Shown here in pieces: positions 56,991-64,000 of a DNA stretch of 64,000 nt. The stretch is taken from positions 4,402,001-4,466,000 of the forward strand of contig JAKGSH010000010.1 in assembly GCA_021568835.1 (NCBI GenBank), in the 5' to 3' direction. Origin of the DNA: Streptomyces sp. Tue 6430 (GTDB lineage: Bacteria > Actinomycetota > Actinomycetes > Streptomycetales > Streptomycetaceae). The notes under the pieces were generated by a model, which was not told the DNA's origin, searched no databases, and was given only the letters and a program-made list of their open reading frames with translations. Every line of letters starts with the position of its first letter. The first letter of the stretch is position 1. Made by a program: the position numbers and the translations under genes.

Positions 56991-57829
56991 CGGCCGCTCA
57001 CGGGGGCCGAGGGGGAGGCCTCTGGCGCGGACGTCGGCGCGGACGTCGGCGTGGTCGTCGGCCGGGGCGGGTGGGTCCGCCCGTCGCCCGGCCCGTCGTC
57101 CCGCCCCCCGGTCCGCACCATCTCGTCGTGCGTGAGCAGCATCGCCCGCTGGTCCTGGTCCCACGTCCACTGGAGGCGGTACTCGTACCCGGCGACCTCG
57201 GAGGGCGAGCGGATGATCACCGACCGCCCGGCCAGCTCCACCGCGCCGACGGCGTCCTCCCAGCCCATGACCCGCACCAGCCGGTGCCTGTCGACCGTGT
57301 ACACGCGGACGGCCGTCAGGTCGCCGGGCAACTGGCGGAAACCCAGAGCCAGTTCGTCCCGTCCGTCACCGGTCAGGTCCCGGTAGTACGGTCGCAGCAC
57401 CGGGCAGGGGGGCCGCCCGGCGCCGCTTTCGGCGCAGTCGGCGATCCGGTCGGCCGTCTCGCGGTACGGGGCCTTGGAGCCGTCGTAGTCGCCCGGATGC
57501 ACGGCGATCTCGCGGCGTACGACCTCCACCGGGTCCACCCGGTGGATGTCGTCGGCGGGAACGGCGACACCCTTCACGACCTCGGTGTTGACCTCGTCGA
57601 TGTCGAACGCCGGGCTCGACGCCGCCGGCAGGTCCGGCCAGAGCTTCTCGGGGCTGACCGCCGTCGGCGTCGCCCCCGCGCCCCGCAGTCCGCCGGCGTC
57701 GCCGCAGGCCGCGGTCGCCGGCGCGAGCAGGGCGACGGCCGCCAGCGCGAGGGCGGTGCGGGTGGGGCGCAGGTGCGGCACGGGGCTCCTGTGATCAGGG
57801 TGACGGGCGGCCCCGTACACCCTATTCAT
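56987..57829 (-). CDS. Lipoprotein coupled to the sensor kinase
   Basis: A 280-residue predicted lipoprotein. The signal peptide LALAAVALLAPATAAC has its lipobox Cys at about residue 42. The mature part includes an FG-GAP-like strand turn, LTGDGRDELALGF, and VIIRSPSEVAGYEYRLQW, then a Thr/Pro/Ser-rich tail. It starts at ATG 57829. The downstream kinase gene begins inside its stop codon, so it may act as the sensory partner of that kinase, as CseA does for CseC. The ligand is unknown. Confidence 0.82.
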   Translation of the reverse strand: MNRVYGAARHPDHRSPVPHLRPTRTALALAAVALLAPATAACGDAGGLRGAGATPTAVSPEKLWPDLPAASSPAFDIDEVNTEVVKGVAVPADDIHRVDPVEVVRREIAVHPGDYDGSKAPYRETADRIADCAESGAGRPPCPVLRPYYRDLTGDGRDELALGFRQLPGDLTAVRVYTVDRHRLVRVMGWEDAVGAVELAGRSVIIRSPSEVAGYEYRLQWTWDQDQRAMLLTHDEMVRTGGRDDGPGDGRTHPPRPTTTPTSAPTSAPEASPSAPVSGR

Positions 57830-58016
57830 GGGGAAGTCCTTTTTGCGTACCGGCCGGGCGTCGGTCGACAGGCCGCTCGGGACATGCGGGACGCGTGACG
57901 GCCGGCCGGTGGGCCCGGCGGCCGCCCGTCCACCCCGAGGCCGGACGACCGGGGAGCCGCGGGAGAGCGGCGGCGGGACGGCCGGGAGAGCGGCTGCGGA
58001 ACGCCGGGAGAAACGA

Positions 58017-58523
58017 TTACTCGGCCAGCTCCTCCAGCAGCCGGGCCGTCGGCAGGCCCGCCCGCAGGTACTCGACGAACAGCTCGTTGTGCAGGGCCCA
58101 GGGAGAGCGCCGCGACCGTATCAGCCCGATCGCCTCGTCGGGCGAGTGGCCCCGGCCCACCAGCGCGTGGGCGACGACCAGGCCCGAGCGGTTGTATCCG
58201 TGCCAGCAGCGGACCAGCACCGAACGGCCCTGGTCCAGCGCCTCCCCGGCCGCCTGCGCCAGCCGCATCACCCCGGCGAGCTGGGTGCCGTCCAGCGGCC
58301 CGTCCGGTATGGGCCAGACCTGATGCGGAACGCCCCGGTCGGGCCCGTGTCCGGGCAGCCGCAACAAGGTCTGGACGAGGTCGAACTCGCCCCTCACCAC
58401 CACGAACTCCCGCTGTCCGCTCCGGCCGCGGAACTCGTGCCCGCCCATCCACAGGCCGGGCACGATCTCGCTCCACGGACTGTCCGGAGCCGGTACGTCG
58501 GGTTGCTTCCTGCGGGTCCGCAA
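58017..58523 (-). CDS. Dual-specificity/tyrosine phosphatase family protein
   Basis: A 168-residue cysteine-dependent phosphatase. The P loop is VLVRCWHGYNRSGLVVAHAL, matching Cx5R with Cys at about 105 and Arg at about 111. Trp follows the catalytic Cys in place of the more usual small or Lys residue. The general-acid region IPDGPL precedes it. I chose TTG 58523 because GGGGAGG lies five bases upstream; a longer TTG start at 58571 is possible. The substrate could be phosphoprotein or phosphoinositide. Confidence 0.85.
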   Translation of the reverse strand: MRTRRKQPDVPAPDSPWSEIVPGLWMGGHEFRGRSGQREFVVVRGEFDLVQTLLRLPGHGPDRGVPHQVWPIPDGPLDGTQLAGVMRLAQAAGEALDQGRSVLVRCWHGYNRSGLVVAHALVGRGHSPDEAIGLIRSRRSPWALHNELFVEYLRAGLPTARLLEELAE

Positions 58524-58633
58524 CGGTGCCTCCCCAACCGCGTCCCTGGGGCATGCCCAACTCCTCCCCAAGGTAATCGCCTCCTTGCCCCCGCAGCACC
58601 CCTCCTGTTCCCATGGTCATGAGGTGATGCCGC

Positions 58634-59439
58634 ATGAACGGACTGCGCGTCGTACCGACCTGGCGCCACGGCCGGGAGCGGCTGTACATCTGTCTCGAGG
58701 ACGGCAGGAGCATCGCCTGGTACGACCGGGAGGCCGGCCGGGTCGACATCATCGGCGACGACCGCCGGGAGGACGTCCTGGAGGTGCTCGGACCCTTCCT
58801 GACCGGCTCCGTCACAGTGGGTCCGCCCCCGTCCCCACCCCCGCCGAACTGGCCCGCCTCGCCCTCCACCCCGACGACGACCTCGCCCCCAACCGCCCCG
58901 GCGAGGCCCTGCTGATCGACCTGGACCGCGACCCCGGCCCCGCCCGCCTGCTGCGGCCCGACCCGCGCCGCCGAGCCCTGGAGGCCGAGCAGGCGGTGGG
59001 CGAGCTGCTGGACCGGCTGGACGGCGCCGGCTGGCACACCCTGCACTCCGTCCCGCTGCCCGGCGGCGACCGCGTCCACCACCTGGCGATCGGCCCCGCC
59101 GGACTGTTCGCCGTGCACACCGTGTACGCCCGCAGGCAGCGGGTCCGCGTCGCCGACCCGGCGGTCGCCGTCGGCCGCCGCGACCCCCTGCCCCTGTTGC
59201 GCCGGGTCCGTGCCGACGCCGACCGTGCCTCCCGCGCCCTGACCGCCGAGGTCTGCCCGGTGCTGGCCCTGGTCGGCCCGGCCGACGTGCGCCTGGTCAC
59301 CACCCCGCGCGAGGTGCGGGTGCTGCGGGACACGGAACTGGCGGGGCTGGCGCGGCTGAGCGGCGTTCTGAAACCGGCGGACGTGGAGGCGCTGCACGCG
59401 ATGGCGCGCGACAGGGGGACCTGGGCCGTCGGCCGCTGA
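58634..59439 (+). pseudogene. NERD (nuclease-related) domain protein (single-base frameshift near 58826-58830)
   Basis: The N-terminal part, starting MNGLRVVPTWRHGRERLYIC, reads in one frame to VTVGPP. After a five-C run (58826-58830) the next frame continues with VPTPAELARLALHPDDDL and carries the NERD core: VGELLDRLDGAGWHTLHSVP, HHLAIGPAGLFAVHTVYAR and ALVGPADVRLV. Restoring one C gives about 268 residues to TGA 59439. The acidic and Gln/Lys nuclease residues are only partly recognisable, so catalysis is uncertain. The next gene encodes the end-joining protein Ku. Confidence 0.8.
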
Positions 59440-59563
59440 GCGGGAGCCGCCGTCCTACCCCTCCGCGAGGGGCGCCGTACGATGAGAATCACGTGGATAA
59501 TAACCATATGTCTGTTGTGTCTCTTATGTGATTTCCGTCGGCGAAGTCAGGAGGGTGCTGCAC

Positions 59564-60610
59564 GTGCGATCCCTATGGAACGGCGCCATCTCGTTCGGCC
59601 TCATCAGCATCCCGGTGAAACTGGTCAACGCCACCGAGAGCCACTCGATCCCGTTCCGCCAGATCCACCTCGAGGACGGCGCCCGCGTCCGCCACCGCAA
59701 GGTCTGCGAGCTGGAGGACCGCGAGGTGAGCCAGGCGGAGATCGGCAAGGGGTACGAGGCGGCCGACGGCACGATCATCCCGATCACCGAGGACGACCTG
59801 TCCCGTCTGCCGCTCCCCACGGCGAAGACGATCAAGATCGTGGCCTTCGTGCCGGCCGACCGGATCGACCCGCTCCAGATGGACGCCGCGTACTACCTCC
59901 AGGCGGGCGGCGCCCTCGCGGCCCAGCCGTACGCGCTGCTGCGGGAGGCGCTGAAGCGCAGCAACAAGGTCGCCGTGACCAAGTACGCGCTGCGCGGCCG
60001 CGAACGCCTCGGCATGCTCCGCGTGGTCGGCGACGCGATCGCCATGCACGCCCTGCTGTGGCCCGACGAGGTCCTCGCCCCCGACGGCGTGGCCCCCGCC
60101 GCCGACGTCACGGTCCGCGTCAGGGAACTCGACCTCGCGGACGCCCTGATGGAAGCCCTCGGCGAGGTCGACCTGGAGGACCTCCACGACGAGTACCGTG
60201 CGGCCGTCGAGGAGGTCGTCGCCGCGAAGGTGGCGGGCGAGACGCCTCCCGAGGCTCCCGGCACCGCCCCCGAGGGCAGGTTCCTGGACCTCGTGACGGC
60301 CCTGGAGAACAGCGTCCGCGCCGCGAGGGAGGCCCGCGCCGGGTCGGCGGGGCGGGAGGGGGGCGAGGCCGGAAGCCTCGCCGGACGCAAGGCGGCCCGT
60401 ACGGCCCCGAAACAGGCCGGCGGCAAGAAGTCCACGTCGACGGCGAAGAAGACGGCGGCGTCCGGGAAGAAGGCGACGAAGTCCGCTCAGCCGGCGAGGA
60501 GGACGGCGGCGACGGGCGGGAGCACGGCGAAGAAGACGGCGGCGACGGCGAACAGCGCGACGAAGAAGACGGCGGCGAGGAAGGCGACGGCCCGCAGACG
60601 GTCGGCGTGA
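59564..60610 (+). CDS. ku: DNA end-binding protein Ku with lysine-rich tail
   Basis: A 348-residue bacterial Ku that binds double-strand DNA ends and recruits ligase D. The N-terminus MRSLWNGAISFGLISIPVK and the core beta-barrel (PLQMDAAYYLQ, KRSNKVAVTKYALRGRERL) are textbook. From about residue 275 there is a long basic tail with AKKTA repeats (KKSTSTAKKTAA, GKKATKSAQP), the extended C-terminus seen in actinobacterial Ku that adds DNA binding. It starts at GTG 59564 with AGGAGGG upstream. No ligD gene is adjacent. Confidence 0.95.
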   Translation: MRSLWNGAISFGLISIPVKLVNATESHSIPFRQIHLEDGARVRHRKVCELEDREVSQAEIGKGYEAADGTIIPITEDDLSRLPLPTAKTIKIVAFVPADRIDPLQMDAAYYLQAGGALAAQPYALLREALKRSNKVAVTKYALRGRERLGMLRVVGDAIAMHALLWPDEVLAPDGVAPAADVTVRVRELDLADALMEALGEVDLEDLHDEYRAAVEEVVAAKVAGETPPEAPGTAPEGRFLDLVTALENSVRAAREARAGSAGREGGEAGSLAGRKAARTAPKQAGGKKSTSTAKKTAASGKKATKSAQPARRTAATGGSTAKKTAATANSATKKTAARKATARRRSA

Positions 60611-60716
60611 GGTTCCGGCTTCGGCCGAACGCATCCCGGGCGACCTCGCGCGCGCCCAACTCGCCTTCTCCGCCACGGAGTGGACGGCTTTCCTGACGTT
60701 CGCGGCCCGCGACTGA
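60609..60716 (+). pseudogene. Remnant of a DUF397 protein (C-terminal part only)
   Basis: Just after ku, a frame reads ERIPGDLARAQLAFSATEWTAFLTFAARD and stops. This matches the C-terminal signature of small DUF397 proteins (AxLxFSxxEWxAFxxFA). The first half of the domain and a start codon are missing, and the frame overlaps the ku stop, so it looks like a relic. Confidence 0.45.
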
Positions 60717-61086
60717 CGACCGTTCGGACCCGGCGGTGCGCCTCGTCGGACCGAGGCCACCGCCGGCCCCGGTGAGCGGTGCGGGCGCGACTGCCGAAAA
60801 GGCCCGCTTCACACGACGACCCTGACGGTCCGCGAACGCGGCCGGATCTCTTGACGCGTGAATTGTTACCGGTAACATCGTCGTCGGAGATTGCGCACCG
60901 CACGCCCACGCCCCGTCGTGGGCCGGCCGGTCTCGGGAGTCCGCGTGGCGGAGCAGCCCACGGCGCAACGCGCGAAGGCCGCCAGGGCGACCCGCACCGC
61001 CGGCCCTCACCATCCGCGCCGCCGGCACCGGCCCTCAGCCCCCCAGCTCTCAGCCTCCAAGCCTCCAGCGCTCGAAGGGACCGCAC
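60717..61086. other. Upstream region of the beta-galactosidase gene
   Basis: About 370 bases without a gene. They contain the promoter/operator at 60851-60878 and a roughly 200-base C-rich leader with no evident ribosome-binding site before ATG 61087. Confidence 0.6.
60851..60878 (+). promoter_or_regulatory. Promoter with overlapping palindromic operator of the beta-galactosidase gene
   Basis: TTGACG (60851-60856) and TAACAT (60873-60878) are 16 bases apart. Between and over the -10 lies the perfect 14-bp palindrome TGTTACCGGTAACA (60864-60877), a LacI/GalR-type site. A LacI-family gene lies downstream. Confidence 0.65.
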
Positions 61087-62844
61087 ATGTCCGCCCTGAC
61101 CACCACCCCCGACGGCTTCCTCCTCCACGGCGCCCCCCTGAGGATCATCTCCGGCGCCCTCCACTACTTCCGGGTCCACCCGGACCACTGGGCCGACCGC
61201 CTCCGCAAGGCCCGCCTGATGGGGCTGAACACGGTGGAGACGTACATCCCCTGGAACCTCCACCAGCCCGAGCCCGGCACCCTCGTCCTCGACGGCCTCC
61301 TCGACCTCCCCCGCTTCCTGCGCCTCGCCGCCACCGAGGGCCTGCACGTCCTGCTCCGCCCCGGCCCGTACATCTGCGCCGAGTGGGACGGCGGCGGTCT
61401 GCCCCACTGGCTCACCGCCGACCCCGACATCCGCCCGCGCAGCAGCGACCCCCGCTTCACGGACGCCGTCGACCGCTACCTCGACCTCCTCCTCCCCCCG
61501 CTCCTCCCGCACATGGCGGCGTCCGGCGGCCCCGTCATCGCCGTACAGGTGGAGAACGAGTACGGCGCCTACGGCGACGACACGGCCTACCTCAAGCACC
61601 TGGAAGCCGCCCTGCGCACCCGCGGCGTGGAGGAACTCCTCTTCACCTGTGACCAGGCCGACCCCGAACACCTCGCCAAGGGCAGCCTCCCCGGCGTCCT
61701 CGCGACCGGCACCTTCGGCAGCCGGATCGACCGCTCCCTGGCACGCCTGCGCGAGCACCAGCCCCAAGGCCCGCTGATGTGCTCGGAGTTCTGGATCGGC
61801 TGGTTCGACCACTGGGGCGGCCCGCACCACGGCCGGGACGCCGCCGACGCCGCCGCCGACCTGGACCGCCTGCTCTCCGCGGGCGCCTCGGTCAACATCT
61901 ACATGTTCCACGGCGGCACCAACTTCGGCTTCACCAACGGCGCCAACCACCACCACACCTACGCCCCCACCGTCACCTCCTACGACTACGACGCACCCCT
62001 CACCGAGCACGGCGACCCCGGCCCGAAGTACCACGCCTTCCGCGAGGTCATCGCCCGCCACGCACCGGTCCCGGACGAACCGGTTCCCGCGCCGGCACGC
62101 AAACTCCCGCCGACCACGGTGGAGTTGACCCACCGCAGGTCTCTCCTCACGTCGGCCGCGGGGAAAGCCGTCCCCGCACCCGAGGACCCCCTCTCCGCCG
62201 ACGCCCTCGGCCGGCGCGCCGGCTACGTGCTGTACCGCACCACGCTCCCCGCGGAGGGGTCCGGCCTCCTCCACTTCACCGGCGGAGTGGGCGACCGCGC
62301 CCAGCTCTTCGTGGACGGCGCCCCCGTCGGCGTACTCGAACGCGAGCGCCGGGAGGAGACCCTGCCGGTCCGGGTGCCGCGAGCCGGCGCCGAACTCCAC
62401 GTCCTGGTCGAGAACATGGGGCGCGTCAACTACGGTCCGCGCATCGGCACCCCCAAGGGCCTGCTGGGACCGGTCACCTTCGACGGCACCCCCCTGCACG
62501 GCTGGGACTGCCACCCCCTGCCCCTGGACGCGCCGCCGCCGCTGCCCTTCGCACCGGACCCCGCCCCCCTGTCGGCGGAACCGGCCTTCCACCACGGCAC
62601 CTTCGAGGTCGGGACCCCCGCGGACACGTTCCTCTCCCTGCCCGGCTGGACCAAGGGCCAGGCCTGGATCAACGGCTTCCACCTGGGCCGTTACTGGAAC
62701 CGCGGCCCCCAGCGCACGCTGTACGTCCCGGCCCCCGTCCTGCGCCCCGGCACCAACGACCTGGTCCTCCTGGAACTCCACGGGACCACCGCCACCCGCG
62801 CCCACCTCACGGACACACCGGACCTCGGCCCGGCGCCGCACTGA
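61087..62844 (+). CDS. Beta-galactosidase, glycoside hydrolase family 35
   Basis: A 585-residue intracellular GH35 enzyme without signal peptide. The catalytic TIM barrel (about 1-330) has the acid/base Glu in VQVENEYGAYG and the nucleophile Glu in MCSEFWIGWFDHWG. LRPGPYICAEWDGGGLPHWL and YMFHGGTNFGFTNGA are further signatures. Two beta-jelly-roll domains (about 360-580) follow, ending with ELHGTT. It starts at ATG 61087. The palindromic operator and the downstream LacI gene suggest substrate induction. Confidence 0.95.
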   Translation: MSALTTTPDGFLLHGAPLRIISGALHYFRVHPDHWADRLRKARLMGLNTVETYIPWNLHQPEPGTLVLDGLLDLPRFLRLAATEGLHVLLRPGPYICAEWDGGGLPHWLTADPDIRPRSSDPRFTDAVDRYLDLLLPPLLPHMAASGGPVIAVQVENEYGAYGDDTAYLKHLEAALRTRGVEELLFTCDQADPEHLAKGSLPGVLATGTFGSRIDRSLARLREHQPQGPLMCSEFWIGWFDHWGGPHHGRDAADAAADLDRLLSAGASVNIYMFHGGTNFGFTNGANHHHTYAPTVTSYDYDAPLTEHGDPGPKYHAFREVIARHAPVPDEPVPAPARKLPPTTVELTHRRSLLTSAAGKAVPAPEDPLSADALGRRAGYVLYRTTLPAEGSGLLHFTGGVGDRAQLFVDGAPVGVLERERREETLPVRVPRAGAELHVLVENMGRVNYGPRIGTPKGLLGPVTFDGTPLHGWDCHPLPLDAPPPLPFAPDPAPLSAEPAFHHGTFEVGTPADTFLSLPGWTKGQAWINGFHLGRYWNRGPQRTLYVPAPVLRPGTNDLVLLELHGTTATRAHLTDTPDLGPAPH

Positions 62845-63163
62845 TCCTCCCCGGCGCCGTACTGCCCCCGGCGTCGCACTTCCCCTCCCGGCGCAGCACT
62901 GCCCCCGGCGTCGCCGCCCCGCTCCCGCCACCCGCCACCTGACCACGGCCCCCGGCACCGACCGGCCTATCCTGTGGACCGGCGGGAGCGGGCCCCGACG
63001 GCCGCGCCACCGGAACCGGAACCGGGCCTGGAACCGGACTCGAAACCGGAACCCGAACCAGGCCTGAAACCGCACCCGGACCGGACCTGGGCCGGACCCG
63101 GCGAAGGACCACCGGATCCGGCGAAGGCCACCGCACCCGGCGAAGGACGGAAGAGGGCACCCG
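62845..63163. other. Intergenic region with degenerate ACCGGA-type repeats
   Basis: About 319 bases between the GH35 and LacI genes. From about 63005 to 63110 it consists of imperfect ACCGGA/ACCCGG units. An open frame across it would encode only Pro/Glu-rich sequence and overlap the LacI start, so I do not call a gene. Confidence 0.6.
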
Positions 63164-64000
63164 ATGACCCCGAGCGCCGCCGACGGCCCGGTCGCCAAGG
63201 CAGGCCGCAGCCGCCGTAACTTCGCGGGCGCGCGCCCCGTGATGGCCGACGTGGCGCAACTGGCCGGCGTCTCCAAGCAGACGGTCTCGCGGGTCCTGAA
63301 CGACCACCCGGCCGTGCGCGCGGAAACCCGTGAGGCGGTCCTCGCGGCGATGCGTACGCTCGGTTACCGCCCGAGCCGCAGTGCCCGCTCGCTGGCCAGC
63401 GGCCGCACCCGGATGCTTGGGGTGATCTCGTTCGACGCGGCCCGCTACGGCCCCGCCTCCACCCTGACCGCGATCAACACGGCCGCGCAGGAGGCCGGTT
63501 ACCTGGTCAGCTCGATCGCCCTGGACACCGCCGACCGCGACACGGTCGTACGGGCGGCGGACCGCCTGTCGGCGGAGGGCGCGGACGGCGTGATCGCGAT
63601 CGCCCCGCAGCTGCGCGTGGCGAAGGCGCTGGCGGAGGCCCGCCTGGACACCCCGCTGGTGGTCCTGGACAACGACCTGGGCGACGGCACCCCGGTGGTC
63701 ACCTCGGACGCCCGCACCGGCGCCCGCGAGGCCACCGCACACCTCCTGTCCCTCGGCCACACCACGGTCTGGCACGTGGCGGGCCCGAGCGGTTGGGCGG
63801 CGGCGGACCGCAGGGCGGAGAGCTGGCGGGCCACCCTGCGGACGGCGGGCGCCCGGGTCCCCGCCCCCCTCCTCGGCGACTGGAGCGCCGACTCCGGCTA
63901 CGACCTCGGCCGCGAACTGGCCCGGAACCCCGGGATCACGGCGGTGTTCGTGTCCAACGACCAGATGGCCCTGGGCGTCCTGCGCGCCCTGCACGAGGCG
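63164..64000 (+). CDS. LacI-family transcriptional regulator, truncated by the window end
   Basis: The N-terminal HTH reads PVMADVAQLAGVSKQTVSRVLN with hinge residues GYRPSRSARSLASGRT. The periplasmic-binding-like ligand domain follows: LGVISFDAARYG, then VVLDNDLGDGTPVV, then VSNDQMALGVLRALHEA at the window edge. 279 codons are visible and about 50-70 more are expected. It starts at ATG 63164 after GAAGAGGG. It probably represses the upstream GH35 gene through the palindrome at 60864-60877. Confidence 0.93.
   Translation, partial: MTPSAADGPVAKAGRSRRNFAGARPVMADVAQLAGVSKQTVSRVLNDHPAVRAETREAVLAAMRTLGYRPSRSARSLASGRTRMLGVISFDAARYGPASTLTAINTAAQEAGYLVSSIALDTADRDTVVRAADRLSAEGADGVIAIAPQLRVAKALAEARLDTPLVVLDNDLGDGTPVVTSDARTGAREATAHLLSLGHTTVWHVAGPSGWAAADRRAESWRATLRTAGARVPAPLLGDWSADSGYDLGRELARNPGITAVFVSNDQMALGVLRALHEA

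Noticed and set aside
62974-63219. An 81-codon frame of Pro/Glu-rich sequence
   Set aside because: It comes from degenerate ACCGGA-type repeats, overlaps the LacI start in another frame and has no domain features.

Overview
The window is about 72% G+C chromosomal DNA of a Streptomyces species. The supporting genes are a WhiB-like regulator of the wblE type, a SigH-type sigma factor with its anti-sigma partner, a nickel superoxide dismutase pair, a conservon (cvn) operon, an E2/E1 hybrid 2-oxoglutarate dehydrogenase and DasR operators beside nagB. From memory, the gene order resembles the S. coelicolor core chromosome around SCO5235-SCO5310. I see no CRISPR array, insertion sequence, prophage, tRNA or rRNA.

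Layout. 1-1.3 kb: aminosugar catabolism (end of a GH3 glycosidase; nagB with a DasR site). 1.8-5.7 kb: PdtaS-like sensor kinase, wblE, diacylglycerol-kinase-family enzyme, small membrane protein. 5.7-7.6 kb: anti-sigma/SigH pair. 7.6-10.5 kb: UBP zinc-finger protein, Na+/H+ antiporter, PLP deaminase. 10.65-13.3 kb: a family 2B encapsulin-type shell protein (EshA-like, with a cyclic-nucleotide-binding-like domain) followed by a polyprenyl diphosphate synthase, which is a probable encapsulated enzyme. 13.5-16.9 kb: reductase-like protein, zinc ribbon, VOC protein, sodN/sodX, CGNR regulator. 17.1-19.9 kb: amino-acid ABC importer. 20.4-23 kb: malic enzyme and quinone-oxidoreductase-like protein. 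23-26.4 kb: HTH/Clp-N pair, and a PadR/DUF4097 pair with operators. 26.5-32.5 kb: 2-oxoglutarate dehydrogenase and an OmpR/HK two-component pair. 32.6-39.4 kb: spermidine-synthase-like protein, rhomboid-like protein with a collagen-like N-terminus, acetyltransferase, lon with a HAIR (HspR) element, MarR, PP2C-like protein. 39.7-45.4 kb: conservon cvnABCD plus a styrene-monooxygenase-like flavoprotein. 45.4-55.5 kb: unknown toroid-like protein, NlpC/P60 hydrolase, TetR and an AurF-like diiron oxygenase, ADP-ribosylglycohydrolase, DUF3291, PBP2/FtsW, small secreted protein. 55.5-64 kb: lipoprotein and sensor kinase, tyrosine phosphatase, NERD protein, Ku, GH35 beta-galactosidase under a palindromic operator, and a LacI regulator cut by the window end.

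A striking technical feature is that at least eight otherwise convincing genes are broken. Reading their protein families across the breaks repeatedly requires restoring single G or C bases, usually inside a G/C run. Thirteen such losses are proposed and none needs a base removed. This is the signature of homopolymer undercalling in the assembly rather than gene decay. Genes marked 'pseudogene' below for this reason are probably intact in the organism.
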